Shown here one piece after another: positions 1 through 6,497 of a DNA stretch of 14,398 nt. The stretch comes from CAYLSV01 sp964386435 (GTDB lineage Bacteria > Planctomycetota > Phycisphaerae > Tepidisphaerales > Tepidisphaeraceae). Position 1 is the first letter of the stretch. Each line of letters opens with the position of its first letter. The position numbers and the translations under genes were made by a program. The notes under the pieces are model-generated. The model was given only the letters and a program-made list of their open reading frames with translations, made no database searches and had not been told where the DNA came from. Location: the NCBI GenBank assembly GCA_964386435.1, contig CAYLSV010000091.1, forward strand, positions 1 to 14,398, in the 5' to 3' direction.

Positions 1-1
1 C

Positions 2-538
2 GCCGCGTGGTGGCAGCGGGGCGTCGGCCGCGTCGCCGCTGCCCCGTTCGCCCTCAACGCCGCCGAAGCCGTTGCCCTCGCCGAGGTCGTCGCCGCCGCC
101 ACCACCGACGGCCGCGCCACCCTGACGCTCGACGGCACCACCGCCACCGTCACCGCACCACCCGCCGCCACGGTGGACGTCGTGTGGAAAGATCAAGCTT
201 ACTCCGCGACCGAGATCGCCCCCGGCACCTATCGAGCCGTTGTCCCCCCTCCCCGCGACCCCGGCACGCTCATCGCCCGCGTTGACGGCGACCCCGCCGC
301 CCGCCTGCCCGTCACCGGCCGGTATGCCGCCGAGTTCGACGTGATTGGCAACGACGTCGCCGCCGCCGAAGCCTGGGCGTCGGCCACCGGCGGGGCGGTC
401 CGCACCACAAGCGACCTCCGCCCGTTCCAGCTGCCCGGCCCGCCGCGTCGCGTGCCGTTCGGCCCTTGGCTTGCCCTCGCCGCCGCCGTCTGCGTGGGCG
501 TCGGCCTGCTGAAGAACGCCGGCAGGATTTTCGGGTGA
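2..538 (+). CDS. C-terminal part of a membrane-anchored protein (possibly vWA / glutamine-amidotransferase-like)
   Basis: Only the last 178 codons are present; the frame is open from the left edge of the window and ends in TGA. The visible N-terminal stretch reads AAWWQRGVGRVAAAPFAL. This resembles the 'W-x-x-G-x-GRVAAF' segment near the end of the glutamine-amidotransferase-like domain in large planctomycete proteins with BatA/vWA-type architecture. A beta-rich, Ala/Thr/Val-rich domain follows. Near the C-terminus is one hydrophobic segment (WLALAAAVCVGVGLL, about residues 155-170), followed by a short basic tail (KNAGRIFG), which fits a C-terminal membrane anchor. Base use matches the neighbours. 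ligA starts 44 nt downstream and appears to have its own promoter, so the two need not be co-transcribed. The reading frame is secure; the family assignment is inference from a short motif. Confidence 0.6.
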   Translation, partial: AAWWQRGVGRVAAAPFALNAAEAVALAEVVAAATTDGRATLTLDGTTATVTAPPAATVDVVWKDQAYSATEIAPGTYRAVVPPPRDPGTLIARVDGDPAARLPVTGRYAAEFDVIGNDVAAAEAWASATGGAVRTTSDLRPFQLPGPPRRVPFGPWLALAAAVCVGVGLLKNAGRIFG

Positions 539-547
539 TTTTAACCC

Positions 548-575
548 TTGGCATCGACGGCGATCAGCTTATCTT
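548..575 (+). promoter_or_regulatory. Predicted ligA promoter, leaderless type
   Basis: A -35-like TTGGCA (548-553; 5 of 6 to TTGACA), a 16-nt spacer and a -10-like TATCTT (570-575) lie 7 nt before the ligA ATG at 583. A transcript starting the usual 6-8 nt after the -10 would begin at or next to the ATG. No Shine-Dalgarno sequence precedes the ATG, consistent with a leaderless mRNA. This is the best-formed promoter in the window. Confidence 0.5.
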
Positions 576-582
576 GAGCGGC

Positions 583-2817
583 ATGCCCGCCGCCCCCGCC
601 GACCGTGTTGCCGAGTTGCGTCGCGAGCTCGATCGGCACAACCGGCTGTACTACGTCCACGCCAAGCCGGAGATCAGCGACCGGCAGTACGACAAGCTGC
701 TGGCCGAGCTGGCCATGTTGGAGGAGCAGCACCCGGAGCTCGCCGACGCCGACAGCCCGACCCAGCGGGTCGGCGGCGAGCCGATCGACAAGTTCACGGC
801 CGTCAAGCACGCCGTGCCCATGCTGAGCATCGACAACACGTACGACGCCGAGGATCTGACGGCATGGTGCACGCGGGTGACGAACCAGCTCGACGGCGAG
901 GGCACGGCAGCGCCCGGAGGGTACGTGCTGGAGCCGAAGGTCGACGGCGTCGCGGCGAGCCTGCGGTACGAAAACGGCAAGCTCACGCTGGCCGCCACCC
1001 GTGGCGACGGCAAGCGGGGCGACGACATCACCCACGCCGCCCGCACCATCCGGGCCGTGCCGCTGAACCTGAACGGCGACGCACCAGAGGTCTTGGAGGT
1101 CCGGGGCGAGGTGTACATGCCCAACGCTAGCTTCCAGAAGCTCAACGCCGAGGAAGAGCGGTTGTTCGAGGAGCGAAAGCAGAAGCTGTCGGGCGAGATC
1201 GCCGCCGCCGAGGATGCGGAGAAGCAGGCGAAGCTGCAGGCCCGGCTCGACGCGATGGCGTTCGAGGGGTTTGCCAACCCCCGCAACGCCACCACCGGCA
1301 CGCTCAAGCAGCTGGACCCGAAGATCACCGCCGCCCGCGGTTTGCGGTTCACCGCGCACGGCCTCGGCGAGGTAATCGGCCTCGATGCCGGCGACTATTG
1401 GCAGACGCTGGAAAAGCTCCGCGACCTCGGCATTCCGACCAGCCCGCACGCCGCCTGCGCCGCGGATGTCGAGGCGTGCCTGAAGGCCATCGGCGACTTC
1501 GAGAAGCGGCGGACCAAGCTCGATTATCAGACCGACGGCATGGTCGTCAAGGTGAACGATCTGGCCGCCCGCGAGACGCTGGGTTATCGCAGCAAGTCGC
1601 CGCGGTGGGCCATCGCGTACAAGTACCCGGCCGAGCAGAGCCAGACGACGCTGAACAGCGTCACCTGGCAGGTGGGCAAGAACGGGACGCTCACGCCGGT
1701 GGCCGAGCTGGAGCCGGTGTTTCTCGCCGGCACGACGGTGAAGCGGGCGACGCTGCACAACCGCGACAATCTGGACAAGCTCGGCGTCCACGCCGGCGAC
1801 CGCGTGACGGTTGAAAAGGCCGGCGAAATCATCCCGCAGGTCGTCGCCGTCGCCGAGGAGGCGCAGCGGCGGGAGCCGATCGCGGTGCCAAGTGCCTGCC
1901 CCGAGTGCGCGGCGACATTGGAGGTCGAGAAGCTCAAGCCCGACCACGTCGGCTTCCGCTGCCTCAACGCCGACTGCCCGCGGCATTACGTCCGTTTGCA
2001 GCGGAAGAAGCTGCCGGAGAAGTGCCCGACGTGTGACCTCGATCAACTCGAAGAGCTTGGCGAGGGCATCGATCTGCTGTGCGTCAACCCCGCGTGCCCG
2101 AAGCAGCTCAAGGAGCGGCTCAAGTGGTTCTGTGGCCGGGGGCAGATGGACGTCGACCGGCTCGGCGAGAAGCTGATCGACACGCTCGTCGAGGCAGGCA
2201 GGTTGGGCAGCTTTGCCGACATCTACCGGCTGTCGCGGGAGGAGTTGATGGGGCTGGAGCGGATGGGCGAGAAGGCGGCCGACAAGGTGCTCGCCGGCAT
2301 CGAGGCGAGCAAGAGCAGGCCGCTGTCGAAGCTGATCCCGGCGCTGGGCATCCGCAACGTCGGCCACACGGCCGGGCGACTTTTTGAGGCAAACTTCGGC
2401 AGCCTCGACGCGCTGAAGAACGCGAAAGTCGCCGACCTCGCCGCCATCGAGGGCATCGGCGACGTGATCGCCACGAACCTGCACGACTTTCTCAAAAGCA
2501 TGGTCGGTGGGGCGATCATCGCCGATCTGCAAAGTGTCGGCGTCGACCCGCAGCACGAAGTGAACGCGGCCGACGACGTTGCCGAGGGGCCGCTGACGGG
2601 CAAGAGCGTGGTCGTCACCGGCACGCTGCAGGGGTTCTCCCGCGCCCAGGCCGAGCAGCGCATCCGCGACTTGGGCGGCAAGCCCTCGAGCAGCGTCAGC
2701 AAGAGCACGGCCCTGCTGCTGGCGGGCGAGAAGGCCGGCAGCAAACTCAAGAAGGCCGAGCAACTCGGCGTGGAGGTCGTCGACGAGCAAACCTTCCTCA
2801 CCCGCTTCGGCCGCTGA
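583..2817 (+). CDS. ligA: NAD-dependent DNA ligase LigA with duplicated zinc finger
   Basis: Seals nicks in duplex DNA using NAD+ in replication and repair. The protein is 744 aa, longer than the usual 670 or so. In order: Ia domain (about 1-70; YYVHAKPEISDRQYDKLL); nucleotidyltransferase core with catalytic Lys119 in EPKVDG, EVRGEVYM (172-179), NPRNATTGTLKQLD (232-245), DGMVVKV (318-324) and AYKYPAE (345-351); OB fold to about 425; zinc-binding region; HhH repeats (about 520-640); BRCT domain (about 668-744, TGKSVVVTGTL). Two departures stand out. A Glu/Lys/Ala-rich, probably helical insertion lies at about 192-227. Two Cys4 clusters replace the usual one: C439/C442/C460/C465 and C481/C484/C500/C505. 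The ATG at 583 is preferred over upstream in-frame starts because the Ia domain begins there, it clears the preceding gene's stop, and it sits 7 nt after a -10-like hexamer. Confidence 0.97.
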   Translation: MPAAPADRVAELRRELDRHNRLYYVHAKPEISDRQYDKLLAELAMLEEQHPELADADSPTQRVGGEPIDKFTAVKHAVPMLSIDNTYDAEDLTAWCTRVTNQLDGEGTAAPGGYVLEPKVDGVAASLRYENGKLTLAATRGDGKRGDDITHAARTIRAVPLNLNGDAPEVLEVRGEVYMPNASFQKLNAEEERLFEERKQKLSGEIAAAEDAEKQAKLQARLDAMAFEGFANPRNATTGTLKQLDPKITAARGLRFTAHGLGEVIGLDAGDYWQTLEKLRDLGIPTSPHAACAADVEACLKAIGDFEKRRTKLDYQTDGMVVKVNDLAARETLGYRSKSPRWAIAYKYPAEQSQTTLNSVTWQVGKNGTLTPVAELEPVFLAGTTVKRATLHNRDNLDKLGVHAGDRVTVEKAGEIIPQVVAVAEEAQRREPIAVPSACPECAATLEVEKLKPDHVGFRCLNADCPRHYVRLQRKKLPEKCPTCDLDQLEELGEGIDLLCVNPACPKQLKERLKWFCGRGQMDVDRLGEKLIDTLVEAGRLGSFADIYRLSREELMGLERMGEKAADKVLAGIEASKSRPLSKLIPALGIRNVGHTAGRLFEANFGSLDALKNAKVADLAAIEGIGDVIATNLHDFLKSMVGGAIIADLQSVGVDPQHEVNAADDVAEGPLTGKSVVVTGTLQGFSRAQAEQRIRDLGGKPSSSVSKSTALLLAGEKAGSKLKKAEQLGVEVVDEQTFLTRFGR

Positions 2818-2819
2818 GG

Positions 2820-2838
2820 TACAATCGGTGTCAAGGAG
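2820..2838 (+). promoter_or_regulatory. -10-like hexamer and Shine-Dalgarno site before the DUF4058 pair
   Basis: TACAAT at 2820-2825 is a good -10-like hexamer that begins 3 nt after the ligA stop; no convincing -35 was seen. AAGGAG at 2833-2838 is a strong Shine-Dalgarno site 6 nt before the ATG at 2845. A transcript from this -10 would have a leader of roughly 13 nt carrying the SD. It is the only clear SD-led start in the window and suggests the pair can be expressed separately from ligA. Confidence 0.45.
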
Positions 2839-2844
2839 CCTTCA

Positions 2845-3657
2845 ATGACAAGCCCATTCCCCGGCATGGACCCGTACATGGAACGGCGGTGGCACGACGT
2901 TCACGGCACACTCATCATATATGCCCGCAACCAACTCAACGAGGTACTGGGCGGCACCGGCCTGCGTTCGCACGTCGAGCAGCGGCTGCTCGTTGAGCGA
3001 GAGGAGGAGCCGGGCGACGCCCATTCCCGCCACATCGAGCCCGACGTCGTCAGCATCGACACCGGCGGCGGCACGGCGCTTGCCGCGCCGCCGGGGGTGG
3101 TTGTGGCCGAGCCGCTGCGGGTGCGGGTGCCGAGCGAGCCTATCACCCAGCGGTTTATCGAGATCAGGACCCGCACCGGCGGGCAGGTCGTGACGATCAT
3201 CGAGTTCGTCAGCCCGACTAACAAGCGCCGCGGCGTCGGCCGCCGGCAGTTTCGTCGCAAGCGCCGCGAGTCCATTGCGGCGGGCATCCATTTCGTCGAG
3301 ATCGATCTGACCCGAGCCGGCCGCCGGGAGATTCCGGATCCTTTGGGGGAGCATTACACGGCGCTCGCCGCCGCGAACTACCTCGCCGTCGTCTACCGGA
3401 ACGAGCCGGAGGATGGTTTGGACCACGAGGCCTACCCGATGTCGCTCCGCGAGCCGTTGCCGAACCTCGGCATCCCGCTGCGGCCGATGGACGACGACGT
3501 GCCGCTGTGCCTTCAGCCGCTGATCGACCAATGCCACCGCGACGCGGTGTTCGATGAGCTGGACTACGCCCAAGATCTCCGGCCGCCGCTGCCGCCCGCC
3601 GACGCCGAGTGGGCCGCCGCCCGCCTCGCCGCCGCGCTGCCGGAGGAGCCGACGTGA
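2845..3657 (+). CDS. DUF4058 family protein, copy 1
   Basis: The 270-aa protein opens with MTSPFPGMDPYMERRWHDVH, the hallmark N-terminus of DUF4058 proteins, whose function is not established and which are common in cyanobacteria and planctomycetes. The conserved core is PDVVSIDTGGG (66-76), FIEIRTR (104-110), VTIIEFVSPTNKRRG (116-130), a basic stretch to about 141, and AAGIHFVEIDLTRAG (145-159). The C-terminal part carries LPNLGIPLRPMDDDVPLCLQP. No signal peptide or membrane segment is seen, so it is probably cytoplasmic. The order PD..., IExxSPxxK, then AG(I/V)xxVEIDL resembles the Uma2/DUF820 PD-(D/E)XK layout, but this is an unverified comparison. The start is fixed by AAGGAG 6 nt upstream. 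The downstream paralogue overlaps the stop codon by four bases, so the two are probably co-translated. Confidence 0.92.
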   Translation: MTSPFPGMDPYMERRWHDVHGTLIIYARNQLNEVLGGTGLRSHVEQRLLVEREEEPGDAHSRHIEPDVVSIDTGGGTALAAPPGVVVAEPLRVRVPSEPITQRFIEIRTRTGGQVVTIIEFVSPTNKRRGVGRRQFRRKRRESIAAGIHFVEIDLTRAGRREIPDPLGEHYTALAAANYLAVVYRNEPEDGLDHEAYPMSLREPLPNLGIPLRPMDDDVPLCLQPLIDQCHRDAVFDELDYAQDLRPPLPPADAEWAAARLAAALPEEPT

Positions 3658-4439
3658 CCAGCCCCTTTCCCGGCATGGACCCGTTCATGGAGATGCGGTG
3701 GCATGACGTGCACAACACGCTCGCCAGCCATGCGCGGGATCAGCTCAACGTTGCCCTTGTCCCGCTGGGTCTTCGGGCTCACACGCAAGAACGTCTGGTG
3801 ATCGACGACCCTGACGACCACGATCACGCTGGCGGCGACCACATCTATCCTGATGTGGCCGCCGTAGACACCGGCGGCGGCACGGCGGTGGCCGTCGCTC
3901 CGCCGGTCGCTGTGGCGACGCCGCTGCGGTTTGCGAGCGAGCCGTCGCGGGAGCTGTACGTCGAGATCCGCAGCCGCCGGGGCGGTGATGTGGTCACGAT
4001 GATCGAGTTCGTCAGCCCCACCAATAAGCGGCCCGGCGACGGCCGCCGGCAGTTCCTGCACAAGCGCGACCAGGCCGCCGCCGCGGGCGTGAACCTCGTC
4101 GAGATCGACCTCACCCGCGCCGGCCAACGCCCGCTGCCGCAGACCATCGCGGCGTCGGCGCAGGCCAGCCAAGCGGCCTACTTCGCCCTCGTCCACCGTC
4201 ATCATCCGGAGCGCGCGTGGGAGGCTTACCCGATCCCGCTCCGCCAGCCGCTGCCGAACCTCGCCATCCCGCTGCGGGCGACGGACGCCGACGTGCCGCT
4301 GATGCTCCAGCCGCTGATCGACTTGTGCCACAAGGGGGCGGTGTTCGACGAGCTGGATTACCGCCAACCGCTCGACCCGCCGCTGCCGAATGACGACGCG
4401 GCGTGGGCGGCGGACCGGCTGCGGGCGGCGGGCGTCTGA
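3654..4439 (+). CDS. DUF4058 family protein, copy 2 (GTG start, overlaps copy 1)
   Basis: The 261-aa paralogue of the preceding gene begins VTSPFPGMDPFMEMRWHDVH from a GTG that overlaps the upstream TGA (GTGA, 3654-3657), a typical translational-coupling arrangement. The same blocks recur: PDVAAVDTGGG (66-76), LYVEIRSRRGG (101-111), VTMIEFVSPTNKRPG (114-128), AAGVNLVEIDLTRAG (143-157), LPNLAIPLRATDADVPLMLQP (200-220 region) and VFDELDY near the end. In-frame upstream starts inside copy 1 are rejected because homology begins exactly at the GTG. The copies differ mainly in the acidic loop at about 50-62 and at about 158-192. This points to an old tandem duplication whose members have diverged, perhaps forming a heterodimer (inference). 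The stop lies 11 nt from the convergent glycosyltransferase gene. Confidence 0.92.
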   Translation: MTSPFPGMDPFMEMRWHDVHNTLASHARDQLNVALVPLGLRAHTQERLVIDDPDDHDHAGGDHIYPDVAAVDTGGGTAVAVAPPVAVATPLRFASEPSRELYVEIRSRRGGDVVTMIEFVSPTNKRPGDGRRQFLHKRDQAAAAGVNLVEIDLTRAGQRPLPQTIAASAQASQAAYFALVHRHHPERAWEAYPIPLRQPLPNLAIPLRATDADVPLMLQPLIDLCHKGAVFDELDYRQPLDPPLPNDDAAWAADRLRAAGV

Positions 4440-4450
4440 GGTGCGGGCGA

Positions 4451-5530
4451 TTATCGCCGCTGCGCCGCCAGCAGCTCCTGCTCCGCCCGCTCCGCTCGGT
4501 GCTCGTACGTGTGCTCCGCCAGCACCCGCCGCCTTGCCGCGTCACCAACAACGGTCGCCCGCTCCGGCATCAAGTCGGCGAGGTGGCGGGCGACATCTGC
4601 CCCATCCTCGGCGACCAGCACTTCGTCACCCGGCTCGAGAAATTCATTCACGCCTTCCCACGCGTCGGTGATCAAGCACGCCCCCGCGCCGGCGGCTTCG
4701 AAGACGCGGGTCGCCGGGCTGTAGCCGTAGCGGGCCATGCTCTCGCGGCTGACGTTCAACACCGCCAGCGGCGTGCAGTTGAACGCGTTGTGGTCCGGCG
4801 GGGCAACATGGCCCAGCACCCGCACGTTCGCCGGCAAGTCGGCGTCGCCCCAGCCGTTGCCGCCGAGCAGGAACCGCTTCTCCGGTAAACGCCGGGCGGC
4901 GTCGAGGAAGAAGTCGTTGATGCGAGCCTCCCGATCCGGCAGCCGGTTGGCCAGCAGGGCGAGGTCGGCGACGAACCGATCATCCGCCTCCGCCGGGCCG
5001 TGGGTGTCGGGGTCGAGGGCGTTGTAGATCGGGACGCACGTCTTCGCGCCGAGCCTTTCGTACGCCGCGACGACCGGCGGGCCGCCGCCGTAGGTGAGGA
5101 TCGCGTCGAACTGCGGGACCTGCTGCCGGAACGGGTCGGCCTCGTCGCCGAACGTGCGGTCGAGCGTTGCCGGGGCGTCGACGTCCCAGAACACCGTCGC
5201 CCGGCCCGGCCGGCTGAGCTTCGTCGCGACGAGCTCCTCCAGCTCCCGGTCGAACACGCCCACGCCGCTGGCCTTGACGATCACGTCGCCCCAACCGTCG
5301 GCGTCGGCCACCGCCTCGCCCAGCGACTTCAGATCGTTGCCGTACACGATCGACGTCGCATACGGCGGGTCCGGGTGGTCAACGTGCTGCTGCCGATCGA
5401 ATGCGTCCGGCTCGTAGAACCTCACCGCATGGCCGCGGGCGGCGAGGGCCTTGAGGATGCCGCGGTAGTAGGTGGCCGCGCCGTTCCAGTAGGCGCTGAC
5501 GAGGGAGGAGCCGAAGAAGGCGATCTGCAT
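4451..5530 (-). CDS. CgeB-like glycosyltransferase
   Basis: The 359-aa cytoplasmic protein begins MQIAFFGSSLVSAYWNGAAT, a Rossmann-type N-terminus typical of the CgeB / GT4-like family in which a glycine-rich loop precedes a 'WNGAATYYRG' segment. FWDVDAP (114-120) and ILTYGGGPPV (154-163) are typical of CgeB-like proteins. The C-terminal half holds a donor-site region at about 259-300 with SRESMARYGYSPATRVFEAAG and GACLITDAWEG, matching the C-terminal Glyco_trans_1_2-type domain. It probably moves a sugar from a nucleotide donor; acceptor and product are unknown. It lies 31 nt downstream of pyrF on the same strand and two genes after a GT-C-like protein. An in-frame GTG immediately precedes the chosen ATG (5531-5533), so the start could be one codon earlier. 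No Shine-Dalgarno site is visible. Confidence 0.87.
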   Translation of the reverse strand: MQIAFFGSSLVSAYWNGAATYYRGILKALAARGHAVRFYEPDAFDRQQHVDHPDPPYATSIVYGNDLKSLGEAVADADGWGDVIVKASGVGVFDRELEELVATKLSRPGRATVFWDVDAPATLDRTFGDEADPFRQQVPQFDAILTYGGGPPVVAAYERLGAKTCVPIYNALDPDTHGPAEADDRFVADLALLANRLPDREARINDFFLDAARRLPEKRFLLGGNGWGDADLPANVRVLGHVAPPDHNAFNCTPLAVLNVSRESMARYGYSPATRVFEAAGAGACLITDAWEGVNEFLEPGDEVLVAEDGADVARHLADLMPERATVVGDAARRRVLAEHTYEHRAERAEQELLAAQRR

Positions 5531-5561
5531 CACCGCACCATGGGGGCGTCGACGTCGGCGG

Positions 5562-6488
5562 TCAACCGGCGGACGTGCCGCAGGTCATCGCCACGTCGTC
5601 CCGCATCTGCTTTGCCGCGCGGGTCACGGCCTGCTTCCAATCCTCGCCGGCCTTGGGTTCGGCGTAAGTCACGCTGCGGCTGGCGCTGACAATCGCGCCC
5701 AGACCGTCGCCGTCAAAGGCAGAGCGGGTCATGTCGGCCGTCGCGCCCTGCGTGCCGTAGCCGGGCAGAAGGAAAATCGACCGCGGCAGCCGTTGGCGGA
5801 GCGACCGCATCGTCTGCGGCTGCGTCGCTCCGACCACCGCCCCGAGCAGCGAGTAGCCGCTGCGGCCCACGTGTTGCCCAGCGATTTCCGCCAAACCGTC
5901 GGCCAGCATTTCGCTCCACGTCCGCCCATCGGCGAGCTGCGCGTCCTGCAGTCGCCCGCTGCCGGGGTTGCTGGTGCGGACCAGCGCGAACAAACCGCGG
6001 CCATTGTCGGTCGCCGCCGTGACAAATGGCTCCAGCGTGTCGAGGCCGAGCGACGGATTCACCGTGAGCGCATCGGCCGTCGCCGCGTCGTCGGCGGGGT
6101 GCGGCAGCAAATGCCCGGCGGCGTAGGCGCTGCTGGTGGCCCCGATGTCGCCCCGCTTGGCGTCGCCGATGACGAGTAAACCGCGATCCTGGGCCTCCTG
6201 GATCAGGCTGAAATACGCCTCGACACCGTCATGGTGGTACTGCTCGAAATAGGCGCTTTGGAACTTCACGCACGCCGCCACCGGCGCCACGGCGTCGAGC
6301 ACGCCGAGCGTGAAGGCGTAGAACGCGTCGATCACCGCCGCGGCGTCGTTGCCGTTGCGCCGGTCCATCGGCCCTGCGACGGCCTCGGGCAGCTTCAGGT
6401 AGTTCGGGTCGATCCCAACGCAAACCCGCGAGCGCTTCTCCCGCATTGCCCCCACGAGCCGATCGGCGAAATGTTCCGGCGTCACCAT
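5562..6488 (-). CDS. pyrF: Orotidine 5'-phosphate decarboxylase, type 2 (PyrF)
   Basis: Decarboxylates orotidine 5'-phosphate to UMP, the last step of de novo pyrimidine synthesis, in the cytoplasm. The 308-aa length and sequence fit the long bacterial subfamily 2 enzymes rather than the shorter type 1. Visible landmarks are VGIDPNY (24-30), CVKFQSAYFEQY (73-84), the catalytic GDAKRGDIG (108-116, with D109, K111 and D114), LTVNPSLGLDTLEPF for the type 2 loop, FALVRTSNPGSG, and a C-terminal LPGYGTQGA phosphate-binding segment. The ATG at 6488 is chosen; a GTG two codons upstream (6494) is possible. TAGGGT, whose TAG is the stop codon of the upstream gene, lies 6 nt before the ATG. The gene is sandwiched between a GT-C-like membrane protein (9-nt gap) and the CgeB-like gene, probably in one leftward transcript. 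Confidence 0.96.
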   Translation of the reverse strand: MVTPEHFADRLVGAMREKRSRVCVGIDPNYLKLPEAVAGPMDRRNGNDAAAVIDAFYAFTLGVLDAVAPVAACVKFQSAYFEQYHHDGVEAYFSLIQEAQDRGLLVIGDAKRGDIGATSSAYAAGHLLPHPADDAATADALTVNPSLGLDTLEPFVTAATDNGRGLFALVRTSNPGSGRLQDAQLADGRTWSEMLADGLAEIAGQHVGRSGYSLLGAVVGATQPQTMRSLRQRLPRSIFLLPGYGTQGATADMTRSAFDGDGLGAIVSASRSVTYAEPKAGEDWKQAVTRAAKQMRDDVAMTCGTSAG

Positions 6489-6497
6489 CGCCACACC

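Noticed and set aside
466..582. Upstream in-frame start for ligA
   Set aside because: It would overlap the preceding gene's C-terminus and add an Arg-rich tail outside LigA homology. The ATG at 583 begins the Ia domain and has a well-placed -10-like hexamer.
541..2790. Open frame of 749 codons antisense to ligA
   Set aside because: GC-rich codon bias leaves the opposite frame open. The translation has no recognisable domain and is Arg/Leu/Val-rich, and the sense strand encodes an unmistakable LigA.
3609..3653. Earlier in-frame start for DUF4058 copy 2
   Set aside because: It lies inside copy 1, and the family's conserved (M/V)TSPFPGMDP begins exactly at the GTG at 3654.
4446..4458. Small hairpin between convergent DUF4058 copy 2 and the CgeB-like gene as a bidirectional terminator
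   Set aside because: Only 5 bp pair (GGCGA/TCGCC) around TTA, with no T-run on either strand; too weak to call.
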